64,000 nt of DNA from positions 17,860,288 to 17,924,287 of the forward strand of contig OY855913.1 in assembly GCA_963693305.1 (NCBI GenBank). Direction: 5' to 3'. Below the pieces are notes generated by a model. The model was not told where the DNA came from and did no database searches. It saw only the letters and a list, made by a program, of their open reading frames with translations. The first letter of the stretch is position 1; every line of letters begins with the position of its first letter. The stretch is from Meandrina meandrites (Eukaryota > Cnidaria > Anthozoa > Scleractinia > Meandrinidae). The position numbers and the translations under genes are program-made. Positions 34,907-46,719 of the stretch are shown in pieces.

Positions 34907-37267
34907 ATGGCGAAGCAAGACGACAAAACAAAGCTCGTTTTGAAAATCCTGGTTGTTGTACTGGCTTTGCTGTCTCTAGCTCTGCTCATTGCATTAATTG
35001 TGGTAGCAACAAGAGATGCATCCGAACCCGTGGAAAATGGATCATCCTCTGGCGTCAAAGATTTCTGTCCAGAAACCACAAAGTTAACAGCACCAGCGAC
35101 AGTTCGCTCGAAAGGCTTATACGACGACTTATCTAAGGATGAAATCATCGCTGTACGAGATTACATTCTCTATAAATCGTCGCTGAACGTCACCCCTTAT
35201 GAAGATGCGAATATCAACAACAACTACATTTACTTGATTGAGTTGCAGCAACCGCCAAAAGATGAAGCGCTTAATTTTCTCGACAGTGACAACGCTCCGA
35301 AGCCTGAACGCAAGGCTCGAGTTGTTATTTACTATGGAGGAAAAATCGAACCGGAGGTGAGAGAATATCTGGTGAGTCCGGCAGACAACCCGAAAGATCA
35401 TAAAGAAACAAGAGGCCCTGGTCAAAAATACCCGATTCCGTTTGATTCGCGCCCACCGGGTGGTAAGGAGATTGATTTTATGGAACATATCGTCGTAAAC
35501 GTGACTAAACAAGCTTATGACCTCTTGAATGAAAGCTATGATGGGTACACGTACAGTGGCTGCACAGATCGCTGTCTGGATTGGACAGAGTCCGCTCCAG
35601 GAGCTTTCGGCCGACACAAAACATGGATCTGGTTTCTACGGCTTCTTCACGGTAGCTATATACATCCTGTCGGTTTTGAGATATATATTAATACAGAAGG
35701 AAGCGATGTCTCACGGTGGAAGGTCGAAAAGGTCTTCTATTTTAAGCAATCTTTCGACAGCGTTGAGGAATTGATGCAGGCTTATAACAATGGTTCTATT
35801 TACAAAGTTTTTCTCCCCGCGCCATCATCTTCAAGTAAAGTGCCCTTATATTCGTCTTATCTTCGCCGTGGAAAGCCGCAGCCTCCGATGCCTTTGCGAC
35901 CACCTCAGCTGGTTGAGCCCGATGGCAAGCGTTACACCGTCAGCGGACATCACGTGGAATACATGAAGTGGAGTTTTGATTTCCGTTCCCGCAGTTCCAC
36001 TGGTGTGCAGTTGTTTGACATCAGATTCGATGGACAAAGAATCGTCTACGAGCTCAGTTTGCAGGAGGCTGCAGCTTTCTACTCAGGATGGAGTCCCATG
36101 CAGATGTTGACAGACTATCTGGATGCCGCTTGGGGCATGGGAAGTAGCAAGTTTGAACTGGTTCCAGGCGTTGACTGTCCCAGCACGGCCACATTTTTTG
36201 ACACAGTCCATTTTGTGAGCAGCAGTGAGCCCGCCAAGTATAGAAACGCACTGTGCGTTTTTGAGCTTAACCTTGAACTTCCACTGCGCAGACATTTTGA
36301 CAACAACTTTGACGGTGGTTTCAATTTTTATGGAGGAATGCCGGGAAGCGCGTTAGTCCTGCGCTCCATTTCCACAGCGTATAATTATGATTACATTTAC
36401 GATTACTTGTTCTATCCAAACGGAGTCGTAGAAGTCAGGGTTTCGACAAGTGGCTATGTACAAGCTACATATTGGACATCTAACGAGGCTCCTTATGGTA
36501 CCCAGATCCATACTGGTGTGGCTGGCACTATTCATGATCATTTGATCAACTACAAAGTGGACTTGGACATTGGAGGAAGAAAGAACTCTTTTGAAACCAT
36601 TGACATCAAGATAGAAAACATCACAAATCCTTGGTTCCCCAAAGAATACCGAGTGCAGAAGGTACTTAGTCACAGCTTAAAGAATACTGAGCAAGAAGCT
36701 ATTTATCACAACAATTTTGATCATCCCAAGTATCTTAACTTTTTCAGCGCGGGAAATGTGAACAAGATGGGCGTGAATCGTGGATACCGTGTACACATCC
36801 GGGACATGATGAAACAAATGTACCCGAAGGACTGGGAGCTAGTGAGAGGAGCTGCTTGGACACTAAACCAGATGACAGTCACTAAACGCAAGGAAAACGA
36901 AGAAAAAAGCTCGTCGATCTACAACCAAAACAGCTTGTATAACCCTGTTGTAGATTTTGCAAAGTTCACAGCAGATAACGAGGGCATTGTGAATGAAGAC
37001 CTGGTTGCCTGGGTAACAGTAGGCGTGATGCACATACCACATTCCGAAGATATCCCGAACACAGCGACAGCTGCTAACTCGGCCAGCTTCTTTCTGCGTC
37101 CGTACAACTACTTTGACGAAGATCCTTCCATGGCTTCCCATGATGCAGTGCTCATTTTGCCGACGAAGGATGGCGCTGACATCAACACATTCGGCACTCC
37201 TGATGGGCCTGTGTGCGCCAAGAAAAACAAGCCTGTGGATTTCACAGGTCGTTATGGAGACATTTAA
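34907..37267 (+). CDS. copper-containing (topaquinone) amine oxidase, membrane-anchored, intronless
   Basis: Secreted or cell-surface enzyme that oxidises primary amines to aldehydes with release of H2O2 and NH3, using Cu(II) and a self-made topaquinone. A single exon encodes 786 aa. Residues about 10-34 form an N-terminal membrane anchor after a short basic start, the type II arrangement of vertebrate AOC3. The catalytic domain is intact: base Asp406 in DYLDAAWGMG, cofactor Tyr494 in STAYNYDY, copper ligands His543 and His545 in IHDHLINYKVDLD, and a third His in MHIPHSEDIPNT (His709 by alignment to the family). FFLRPYNYFDEDPS near the end is also classic. TATAAA lies at 34854-34859 and AATAAA at 37825-37830. 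Lack of introns over 2.36 kb suggests a retrocopy or an intron-poor lineage; there are no stops or frameshifts, so it looks functional. Substrate cannot be inferred. Confidence 0.95.
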   Translation: MAKQDDKTKLVLKILVVVLALLSLALLIALIVVATRDASEPVENGSSSGVKDFCPETTKLTAPATVRSKGLYDDLSKDEIIAVRDYILYKSSLNVTPYEDANINNNYIYLIELQQPPKDEALNFLDSDNAPKPERKARVVIYYGGKIEPEVREYLVSPADNPKDHKETRGPGQKYPIPFDSRPPGGKEIDFMEHIVVNVTKQAYDLLNESYDGYTYSGCTDRCLDWTESAPGAFGRHKTWIWFLRLLHGSYIHPVGFEIYINTEGSDVSRWKVEKVFYFKQSFDSVEELMQAYNNGSIYKVFLPAPSSSSKVPLYSSYLRRGKPQPPMPLRPPQLVEPDGKRYTVSGHHVEYMKWSFDFRSRSSTGVQLFDIRFDGQRIVYELSLQEAAAFYSGWSPMQMLTDYLDAAWGMGSSKFELVPGVDCPSTATFFDTVHFVSSSEPAKYRNALCVFELNLELPLRRHFDNNFDGGFNFYGGMPGSALVLRSISTAYNYDYIYDYLFYPNGVVEVRVSTSGYVQATYWTSNEAPYGTQIHTGVAGTIHDHLINYKVDLDIGGRKNSFETIDIKIENITNPWFPKEYRVQKVLSHSLKNTEQEAIYHNNFDHPKYLNFFSAGNVNKMGVNRGYRVHIRDMMKQMYPKDWELVRGAAWTLNQMTVTKRKENEEKSSSIYNQNSLYNPVVDFAKFTADNEGIVNEDLVAWVTVGVMHIPHSEDIPNTATAANSASFFLRPYNYFDEDPSMASHDAVLILPTKDGADINTFGTPDGPVCAKKNKPVDFTGRYGDI

Positions 37268-38152
37268 CCCGAAATAGAGTGCGTACACTGTTTGTTATTC
37301 ACCAGTTGTGAAGTATATATCATAACATTGTTTCTTCTTTTTAATGTTTCTGATTACAGTCAGTGAAGGAAAAAGGTCTCTATATTTGACCTAATCACAT
37401 TTGAATATTGAATTTTTCATTGATATCACAGTTAGTTAATTCTTGGTGCAGGTTACATGTTTCTGTTTACCATTCCTTTTGCAGCCGATTGGTTTTGTGA
37501 TCATGTTATTTCCTTGTAAATCTTGTAAACAGATTTAGCAGGGACAAGGTGACGACAAGCGAGGATGTTTGCAAGTTAAACCTCTCGATTTCATTGTTTG
37601 GATGTAAATTCTCCTTACTGATTGTTATACATTTACTTTCTTGTCAGTTCTGAGAGTTTGGCAAAACATCAAAAGCAACACTTGTTAATTGATACTTTCT
37701 TTATTCTTCTCACGCTGCCTGACTCTTTGCTTTGGAGAAGTTATAACCTGATCCTCCATGTCGTCATTTAGAATTGGCACAGTTCAAAAAATTATAGCAT
37801 GTAACTTTCTACGTCGTAAGACGTAATAAAGTTCGAGAAGTTTTATTGTAGGATTGTAGTGTGACTGACCGCGTGCTTGATCCAGGCGTTATTTGGCACG
37901 TCACACAATCTTCCGTTACTGTGGAGCGATTTCGTGTCGAGAGTTTTAACATGATGCCTGCTTAGGATGCTTCAAGATCCTTGTTATCCTTTAAGATATT
38001 GAGCACCAGTTTCCCTTGACTAATTTGTCATTTTATGCGCTTTGTTTATTGACTAAATGGGTTGGAAGTAACACCTCAGGTAGTATACCCCTTTAGTCCG
38101 TGCGTACCGTAATTTCGGATTAAATTAATTTGCTTGGTAGCTTTCCATTCCG
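37268..38152. other. 3' UTR of the amine oxidase and spacer
   Basis: It holds the AATAAA at 37825-37830. Nothing else is supported. Confidence 0.45.
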
Positions 38153-38544
38153 TCCCGGGGGGGGGGGGGGGGGGAGGGGAGGGGGAGACACCCATATGAA
38201 AGGGACGGTGATGCTCGTTGTCTGGGGGGGGGGAGCCACCCATATGAAAGGGACGGTGATGCTCGTTGTCTCGCTGAGGGGTGTAAATTTCAGATTTTGG
38301 TCTCGCTTGTTCTGGGCAAAATGTCATTGTTTTTTGCCGTCAAGGTCTCGTTTAGGGTTGCACGCGAACAAATAACAAGAAAGAAAGAATTTTGATTTGT
38401 TATATTTACTCAATTCATATAAACAAAGTCTCTTTTAGGGGTCTGCATAAGCTTCAGCCACGCCCAGATTGGTCTCTTTTAGGGGTTAAATTCAAAATTT
38501 CCGACGAGCATTCCCGTCCCGTCCATATGGGAGTCCCCCTCCCG
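38153..38544. mobile_element. G-run-ended inverted-repeat element, copy 1
   Basis: It starts with CCC and a run of about 20 G, then CACCCATATGAAAGGGACGG and GATGCTCGTTGTCT; the right end mirrors this as GACGAGCATTCCCGTCC..ATATGGGAGTCCCCC. The left terminal block is present twice (at about 38187 and 38233). The body closely matches 59804-60120, including TTTAGGGTTGCACGCGAA and GGGGTCTGCATAA. No target duplication is seen for this copy. Confidence 0.75.
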
Positions 38545-40534
38545 TCTCGTTTGCTGTATTTCATGGTTGCTGGTCAGCTTTCCGTTGTCTACAACAGGTG
38601 ACATTTAAATAATTCGTTCGCAGAGCCCGCGTTCTTCCCCTTCCCGGACAAGGCTAAAGTGGGCTCTGGGGACGAGATTGGACCACGATACGCGGAATAA
38701 ATCGTCCACTTTCCCAATTGATCACACGTCTGCATCATAGTCCCGAACATATCGTTGCATACGTAGCTATAACAGGAATCCAACAATGTGAACTATCACT
38801 CGACGTTTGTATAGCAGACATGATCTCGCCCGCTGTATTTCAAACTTGTGGGTCAGTCTTGGAACCGTATGCCAAAAATCACTAAAATTTCTTCTGAGAA
38901 TTCTCCTTTGCTTTGCGGTTAACCATCACTTTGAACAAACAAATGTCTAAAGCTAAAGCTATCAACTTTTTGGCCCTTAAGTATTTTGATTCGTTAGCAG
39001 AAAAAGCTTGCATTTATTTCAGAAATATCGAAAAAGTCGTGAAACTTCGTCAAAATTCTAAAATTTAAACTGTTCATAGTCCTATAAAGCTATTTGTTTT
39101 ACACATTTTAGACATAAAGAACAAACCCCTATGCAAATTTTGGTCTCGATTCAGTGCTTTGTCTAATTTAAGAGATCATCAATTGTTTAAATTTGTGAAG
39201 TCCCGGATGAACGGATTTCTTATTAAACTATCAGATCAGAGGAACAGGTATTCTTGTCACGTTTTTCAATTTTCAGACGTGATAATAATTTTGAAGTGAT
39301 ATCGAAAGTAACCTGCGTAGCTGAAGAGATTGCCGTGGCGCGAGTGAATTTTTTCCTAAAAAAAATACTTGCTCGCGAAATCCCGCCAGATACGCAGGCT
39401 TTATCTAATAATATTAACGTAGACTCTGCTTTACTGATTGTACAATTCTATGGCCGCCTTATTTTTGCCCCGAAGAGGGACACAAATATGGCGGATGCCG
39501 ACAAAATGCTGTAATTTCATCAAAGCTATTTTCTCAACAACTCGGTTGTGAACAACGCTACAAAGCTATAATTTTAACAAAACATTTCTATCTGCCTGCT
39601 CTAAATTCTGACAGCCTGTTGACAGTTTTACTTGACCAGCGGTTAAATGTGGTGCACATGCGCAATCTCTCCAGGAACTCGCTGGCCAAGGGGGACACAG
39701 GCTCTAGAAACAAGATTGCAGGGAATGTTCGAGATGCTAAAGGCTTTGGTTGAAGACAAAAGATATGGTCGTTCACTGAAAAGAGAGGCTTTATCGATTT
39801 TCGGTATAGGAAGTTTAATTGGAAGTTGTTAATCCTTTTACTATTGTGCCTCTGTTTTCTTTTCAAAATGAATAACCACTTCTTTGAAACCGCAATAAAT
39901 AATGAAGTTGGTCTCTAATAGCTAAGCAGTTAAACACCAAAAAGTAATCCGGTGAGAGCATTTTGTTTAATGGTAGCAGGTAATCGGTAATCACTCGCGA
40001 GCTTAAGCCACCGCAAATAACGGCAACCGAAGTTTAGTGCCCAATGCATGCAAAGTTTGGAGAAAAACTCTTTTTTTATATAAAGAAAACAACATTATTT
40101 TTAAAAGCAAAACAAAAATAACGGAACATAACGAGTTTGTTTAAGTTGCGAGATAAAAGCGCTCTGGAACAGCTGTTATTGTATAAAACAAGTTTCTAGG
40201 TTAATTGAAAAAAGTGACACCGCATGATTACAAATCATTAGAGAAGAAAAAAGAACTGATTATATTTCTGTTCTATTAATGTCAAACTGGACAACGAACA
40301 AACGCTTAACAACAAACCAGTATGTTAATCTGTAGATATATGTTATTATTCAATTTAGGATTGTACTGTCGTGATTTCCATGGTCTATGACCTGTGGCGA
40401 TTCCAAGGTTTTTTTATTTCAGTGGAAGATTTGCACACCGTACCAGTTTTTTGGCAAGCTTCGAATTCGCTTCAACTGACGTTATCCCGATTCTCATTTT
40501 GAGATTGTTAACAGTCATTTAAAGCCAGTTCACA
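38545..40534. other. spacer upstream of the first GPCR
   Basis: No gene seen. TTTTTTATTTCAG ending at 40422 resembles a 3' splice site and may mark a spliced 5' UTR for the receptor that starts at 40535. Confidence 0.4.
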
Positions 40535-41614
40535 ATGAAATACTACATGTTCTATGAAGGGTATCTCCTCAAAGTCAGTTTTCCCCTCGCTGTGGTCTTC
40601 ATCATATTTAGCTTGTACACTGTTGTTGGAAACACGCTAGTCTGCACCGTTTATTTTATCGACCCGTTTAAAAACCTCCGGCGCACCCTGTCCTTCTACT
40701 ATGTGGTAAACCTTGCTTTCGCTGATATTCTAGTTGGTGTTGTTGTGGAACCTCTGAACGTGTCCGTTTACTGGACTGAGAGCGAACCGGCGCTATTTGC
40801 GTTCTACGTATTTGCTGTACTGTCCTGTGTAAGTTCGATTCTAAACATCTGCGCTATGATGTTGGATCGTTATATCGCAGTGAGTCAAGCTTTTCGCTAT
40901 CGTATTTTAGTGACGGTTAAGCGCGTTCGCGCTTCCGTCGTCCTTTTGTGGCTCTACGCGTTGCATTTTTCGCTGTTGGCGCTTCTGGGCTGGCGCGATG
41001 CGAGCTTTCAAATTTACTTGTACAGTTTTGGAGTTTTGTTGCCGTCCGTCATAATGCTTGTGTCGTATTATGGCCTGATTCGGATTCTAAAGAAAAAGGG
41101 CGCCAAGCTTAGGCGATTCTCATCTGGTCACTGTAAAAAATCTACGCAAGTGAAAATTATGATGCAGAGAGAGCGCCGTGTTTCTACCACTGTTTTCATC
41201 ATGTTAATGGTGTTCCTCACAGCGTGGTTTCCATTCGTTGTGGTGGATTTTGTGCTTGTATTTTGCGCGCACTGCCGATCCCAACGTCTACTTTTAGCGA
41301 GAGACATCACGTTATCCTTGGGATTTTTCTCGTCAGGGATTAACCCTGCGCTGTACGCCTGGAGAATTCGTCGATTTAAGCAAGGGCTTTTGAAGGTCAT
41401 GAAGTTTGGAATGAGCGCGAACATTAGAATGCCGCGACGACTTTCCAAGATCGGACCGTTAGACTCAAAATTCTCAGCATCGGTTGTTTTAACATTGAAT
41501 CCTTTGCCTCCTCAAGATTTGGACAACAAAAACGTTTACCGGGGTGATATTGGTAAAACGGACTCGGTAAAGGAAGTCGGTCCATCCAGAACGAGGTTAA
41601 ATAAATACGAATAG
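40535..41614 (+). CDS. class A (rhodopsin-like) G-protein-coupled receptor, orphan
   Basis: Seven-helix plasma-membrane receptor of 359 aa on a single exon. Hallmarks: GN in TM1 (N33), D64 (2.50) in NLAFADIL, DRY at 111-113, WFP at 231-233 in TM6 and NPALY at 270-274 in TM7. The N-terminus before TM1 is only about 14 residues. Position 3.32 is Ala94, so this is not a classical amine receptor, and position 3.25 is Leu87, so the usual TM3-loop disulphide is missing. That combination is known from the melanocortin/EDG/cannabinoid/adenosine (MECA) group, which I offer only as the likeliest neighbourhood. An N-glycosylation sequon sits at N75. The cytoplasmic tail is about 80 residues and basic. 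A close paralogue lies at 48368-49402 in opposite orientation. Ligand unknown. Confidence 0.9.
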   Translation: MKYYMFYEGYLLKVSFPLAVVFIIFSLYTVVGNTLVCTVYFIDPFKNLRRTLSFYYVVNLAFADILVGVVVEPLNVSVYWTESEPALFAFYVFAVLSCVSSILNICAMMLDRYIAVSQAFRYRILVTVKRVRASVVLLWLYALHFSLLALLGWRDASFQIYLYSFGVLLPSVIMLVSYYGLIRILKKKGAKLRRFSSGHCKKSTQVKIMMQRERRVSTTVFIMLMVFLTAWFPFVVVDFVLVFCAHCRSQRLLLARDITLSLGFFSSGINPALYAWRIRRFKQGLLKVMKFGMSANIRMPRRLSKIGPLDSKFSASVVLTLNPLPPQDLDNKNVYRGDIGKTDSVKEVGPSRTRLNKYE

Positions 41615-42602
41615 GGTAGGTCTTAGATGAAAGCCGTTTCGTTAGCACAGCTACTTAAATTTCACAAGACAGTTTGTTTCAATGTACTTTACAGCATCCT
41701 AAGATGCGCTGAATATCATATCGAAAAACATCTGCGCGTGACTTAAAAAAAGCCGATTGATTTTTTATCGGTATATTTGAGATACTTCACAATATCTTTT
41801 CGTCTGTTGCGGATTAGGAGTGTATAGCTAAAAGCGAAGGGAAAGATGGAGTGGAAAGATAGAAGAAACTGCAAAAGCCTCTGCACCTACGAAAGGGGAA
41901 AAAACAATCGAATCTACTGAGCAAACAAATGCTAACGAGCGGTTTGTTTACATGTAAGATATCAGTTGAACAGTTAGCGAAAATTTTATTCCTTACAATT
42001 TATCTTCAAAATATCTAATTGGTTCTGATACAGGTAAACAAGTTCTTGTGAAATGAGTAAAAAAAATACCTTTCTTTAAAAAATCGTGCTTCTATGTAAG
42101 CCGTGCTCTCAGAACAAGAGAAAATTCTTCTCATTCTCTCTTGTCTCATAACGATTTATTTCGAATTTATTGAACTTTAAATTATTAAACATGACAACCA
42201 GGACATTAACAACGAGCCTCTTGTAGAAGATAATATCGTTTTATTTACGTTTAGCGTATAAGAGCGTTATTTAAGCCTCGTTTTTGCAAGGTTTTTGCAC
42301 TAACTCGTTGCATATCCAAAATTTCTTCTTAATAAATAGTGGGGAATTTCAAGTTGGCAGATTGTGTATACGATCTGAAAGTTTTATTCGGCTTAAGTTT
42401 ATAAAGCGAATATCTTAAAAAAGTAAATTAATGTCGTAAAATAAAAAAAACAACAACCGTTGTTCGCTCGGTCGGCGATAAAATAAAAGCACTTGGTTTG
42501 TCTGAACTAACTAATACTACTTTGTGCATTAATTAGGCCGGAATATATTCTGTTTTTTTGACGAGGTGTTGCTTTGATTTAGTGGGTGACATTTACCTAA
42601 TT

Positions 42603-42716
42603 GTTACTCACTTTCGCGAAAATGGAACGACCATATTTCGCGGGACTTAATTTTCGCGGTTTGGCAAAAAAAAAACAACAACAAACGTTTCCGCGAAAAT
42701 CGTGAAAGCAAGTAAC
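42603..42716. mobile_element. small decayed MITE with TTCGCGAAA motifs
   Basis: GTTACTCACTTTCGCGAAAA at the left and CGCGAAAATCGTGAAAGCAA then GTAAC at the right form imperfect inverted ends. TTTCGCG motifs recur between them. Confidence 0.5.
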
Positions 42717-43204
42717 ATTAAGGTAGTCAATAGTTTTAATTTTAGTTGTCTTCCTTTGTCTATGTGGGCATTTTGCGCTACATTCTATATGCATGCAAGG
42801 GCACTGGTAAAAGCTAAAATAAAAGCGAACTTAATAAAACCTTTTCAGTTTTTTGCAGTAATTAACCAGTAAGACACGAAACTCCAAACTTCACTTTTAG
42901 CGCTTAAAAAAGACTGAATTATTCGGGTTGCTTATTATAAGTAAGTGGTAATTTTGATAGAATAAAAAAAAGTGTGTACGTTTTCGATATAGGCTTTTTG
43001 CGTGTATCACTGTTCTAATTTTACTTTCGGCTCGAGAGAAGCGGAAATTAAGATAAACAAAGAACAAAGAAAACGAGAAACCAAAGAGGAGATTTAAAGT
43101 ATGAAAAAAAAAAAAATTAAAAGTCATAACAGCCGCACGAACTTAAAGAGAATTCAAAATTAAATTTCAAAATTAAATTTGATAGATAATGAAAGATACT
43201 AATA

Positions 43205-43255
43205 CCGGAATAAGCTCCGGCCTGACGGGCCACTAGGCTCGTATGTAGACTTAAC
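43205..43255 (-). repeat. fragment of the SINE-like repeat (inverted copy of 23060 onward)
   Basis: Read on the minus strand it gives GTTAAGTCTACATACGAGCC, then AGTGGCCCGTCAGGCCGGA, matching the first 51 bases of the repeat at 23060-23255 with few differences. Confidence 0.65.
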
Positions 43256-44022
43256 CTTTTTTACTAAATTTTAAGCTCGGTGCCGTTCACAATGAACATT
43301 TCATCTTTATCAACAATAACTTTGTTATCATGCGATGTCCGGCAGTAATTTGGAAAAAAATCTTTATGATTTTTGATGCTACTAAACACGAAATTTAAGG
43401 CTTCTATTCACTGGACAAATTTTCGCAATAATTCGACTATGAAAAACAGGTTATATTTTGGCAAGAGAAAATTCTTTTTGCCCGCCCTACAATCTTTTAG
43501 GTTTCCGATGCAGTTCATGAAATCAAACATATTTTTGTAACCGCTCTCTGATGAAGAGCAGTAGGCGCGCATGAGCGCGAAGAATACCAAAGCGTGTGTG
43601 GAAACAGGTTGCTTTCACGCGTTGTTGTCATGAAATTTCGCGGAAGGGAATTCCTGGGTACTAGTCTGCCACGTTGTATACCGATCGACCGGTCAAAACG
43701 TACCTGAGATAAAGAACTGTTTACGAACCGTGTTGACAAAAGAAGTCTTAGTTAAAATTTCTTTAGGATTAACGGAAAAGATATAATGCGTCTTACGTAC
43801 CTGAACATACTCAAACTAAAATACGCCCTTGCCTTTTCGATCAGTCCGTTCAAGTCAACTTAGTTGTAAACTGTTTTGAACGCTCGCAAACTGATTTGTC
43901 AAAAGCTTGAAAATGAAAACGTTACCACGGCAAGTGGCTAGTGTCAAGTATAAGGAAACGAACTCAGAAAATACCTGTGAATTTGCACAATGAGATTTGC
44001 CTATATTCACTGGAGATTTTTA

Positions 44023-44188
44023 AGGTGGTGGCAAACGAGGACACATTCTGACAAAAATCAGAATCATTTTTTGTGTCTCGGACACAAAGTTTGTGTCTGC
44101 AACAAATTTTGCGCGCACGGGCAAACGGGGAAACATTTTTGTCCGCAACAACGTGTCCGCAACATTGTGTCCTCGTTTGCCACCGCCT
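44023..44188. mobile_element. PIF/Harbinger-type MITE with TTA target duplication
   Basis: AGGTGGTGGCAAACGAGGAC (from 44023) and its mirror GTCCTCGTTTGCCACCGCCT (to 44188), one mismatch, are flanked by TTA at 44020-44022 and 44189-44191. A 3-bp TTA duplication is typical of PIF/Harbinger. The interior repeats GTGTCTCGGACACAAA and TGTCCGCAAC motifs; no coding capacity. Confidence 0.8.
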
Positions 44189-44470
44189 TTATGAGGTGAT
44201 AGTTGATTCAGTCATGTTACAGTAGAAACTCTAACGAATTCCAGATGTATTTTTAAGCCAAAAATCACGAAAAATTATCCCTTCAACGAGCAACGCGCGT
44301 GCAATTGTGTTCTATCAGCGATTATTAAAAACTAGCAATGGTATATTGCAATACCTGAGTTTTGATTGGCTAACAGGCAATGTGTCGATACGCGTCAACG
44401 AAAACAGCTTTGGAGCTCAAATATTGCAATTCTTTTGGATTATTCTACTCGCACTTGTCGGATATTAGCG

Positions 44471-44493
44471 AACGAGGCGCGCAGCGCCTCGTT
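44471..44493. repeat. GC-rich 10-bp hairpin
   Basis: AACGAGGCGC, spacer GCA, GCGCCTCGTT. A strong stem in AT-rich surroundings; no U-run follows, so it is not a bacterial-type terminator. Confidence 0.6.
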
Positions 44494-45778
44494 GGCTATC
44501 TACCATCTCATATCCAACGTGCGCTCGTGGAATAATTGTAACACAAATCGATTACTTTGACGAACCACCTTTCACTGAGCTATGCGTTATCTCAGCAAAA
44601 CCAGTTTGACCTGTTTCTGTACATCAGTATGCCACGTGAAACAGTGGCGGTGGTTTGGTTCAATCACGTGTCAAGTGGGCTCCCATGCCTATAAGGCACT
44701 ACAACATCAAATTGATTTTGAAGAGCGTTTTTAACGAGAGTGGTTTCTGATAACTAGCACAGATAGATAAACGCCTACGGGGTTCGGGCGAGAAAAAAGA
44801 ACTGCATTTGATATATTTTCATTAACGTAGGCCTTTCGGAACAAACATCAGAAATGAGTTTTACGCAATTGAGAGGTAGTTACAGAACTTTGCCGGGAAT
44901 TTTCTTTATATGGTAACCAAAGACGAATACCTAGATATTTCTTTATACGAGGAATCGTTTTTTAAGAATGATTTGCTCCTTGTTCTCTTTTTATGCGAAC
45001 TAGGAATATTGAAATCTGTCGTTTATAGTCAACGAGAATAAATAAATTTGAGTTTCCTTTAAGGGCTCACGCATGATAACAAATATACAAAACATTACTC
45101 GCTGTAACATGGATTCTACAACACGCCAGTGATCACAAATACTCAATTTGAAAGGTTTTAGAGAAACTTTCAGGTCAATAGCTACAATAGCCGAACCCGT
45201 TGAATAATCTAGGCCGCTCTTCCATGCATTCGCTACTCGTGTTCTCATCAACAGAAGCGTGTTCTCAATAAATTTTTATCAAATCAAATTTTAATGAGAG
45301 TGCGATCGTGAATTCTCATTCCAATGACAGGCAGAAGATGCCATCTCTCACATACTCTCAGTGCATTTGACTGAACGTTCATGACAGTCTAAGAGAACAG
45401 ATAAAAAAGAAACCTTTTGTAGAACTCCCAACTCTCAACTCTCGGGAACTTTTGTTCTCATTTGATGTGACCTTTAAGTTTATCATTTTTCTTTTTATAA
45501 AAAAAGTCTTACGAGAAAAGTAGCCAAGGGATTGAACTGATAAACGCTGCTTGACAAAACCACATACAAGTCAAACAAATACATGATATATTTGCTCCTG
45601 ATTTCAAATCACAAAAGATGCCTTGTTTTCGCGGTCCAGGAAAAACCGCCGCTACTGAATGCTATTATCCATCTTCATTCAAGTATGATTTAGGTTCTCC
45701 TAACAACGCCACTATGTTGTCAAACAGACAAGTGAAGAGAAACTTCCACAAAATTCTCATAACTAACAGAAATGAATG

Positions 45779-45930
45779 GGGCGATTTACACGGTACGACT
45801 TTCTCGCAAGCGACAAGCTTACGACAGGCCTACAACATGGACCATTTTTACGCGCGCGCGTCTGTCGTAAGGATGTTAGTCACGGCGTAAGTTTGTCGCA
45901 TGCGGGAAAGTCACACGGTGTAAATCGCCC
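45779..45930. mobile_element. 152-bp MITE with about 45-bp inverted ends
   Basis: GGGCGATTTACACGGTACGA (from 45779) and, inverted, GGGCGATTTACACCGTGTGA (to 45930) continue to match inward through CTTTC.CGCA.GCGACAA.CTTACG. The centre has a short GCGCGCGCG run. Reading frames crossing it are artefacts. Confidence 0.7.
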
Positions 45931-46350
45931 TTATGGTAATCCGGTAAGGGAAGATGCTATTTCGAAATTGAGATAAGTCGGCCGACAGTCAACAAGCTTA
46001 AATGCTAATAAAGAATCAGGTATTTTTAGCGAGCGAAACTCTTTCCTTTTTCAGCGGGCGAGTAGTCCAAAGAAATTTTGCCTCTCCTTAAATTAATGAT
46101 CATTCATGTGTTAATTTTTTTAGGCTTTTGTTGTACACCTGCTCAACACTGTGTGAGATGTATCTTCTTGTTTCTTGTGTGAACAAAAGCTTTCTCTTTT
46201 TTTCTCAGAAAGCTCTAGAACCGCGTCGTGTAACAGTGCGCTGACTGAAGAGGTATATTTATTTCTCGATAACGTCATCCCCGTATTGACCAAGTTTCTT
46301 TTGTGCTCAGACTTTTAAAATGTTTGCTGTTTGCTCGAACTTTTCGACAT

Positions 46351-46719
46351 TAGGGACCTTACGAAACCACGACGGCGACTGCAACGAGAACGTCGCCAAA
46401 CAAAAGGCTTAATGAGCAGTACAATGGCTTAGCACGTGCGTTATTCATCTTGGTACATTTCTCCGTCGTCCTCTGCAAAACAACGACGTGAAATTGCCAC
46501 ATTTTGCGTAGTCTGAAGAACGTGAAACACGACGACGAATTTTTCTTGTTTTAAGTTTGAATATAATAATGCGCTTACATATTCAGCTAGAGATTAGTTC
46601 TGACAAAAATGACGCACTAAATAAATTAGGATAGTTGCGAAAGTGTTAAGTAAAATATAAATTCACTTTTCAGTCGCCGTTATCGTCAGTGTCGCCGTCG
46701 TGGCTTCGTAAGGTCCCTA
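46351..46719. mobile_element. 369-bp MITE, family shared with 52662-53024 (copy 1)
   Basis: TAGGGACCTTACGAA.CCACGACGGCGAC at the left and its mirror at the right. Interior blocks CCAAACAAAAGGCTTAATGA, GCACGTGCGTT, CTTGGTACATTTC, CTCTGCAAAACAACGACGTG and AAATATAAATTCACTTTTC recur in the copy at 52662-53024. Confidence 0.8.

Noticed and set aside
35129..37288. Several minus-strand frames of 60-160 codons
   Set aside because: All are antisense shadows of the copper amine oxidase coding sequence.
45618..45976. Two overlapping plus-strand frames
   Set aside because: They run through the inverted ends of the MITE at 45779-45930 and have no family features.
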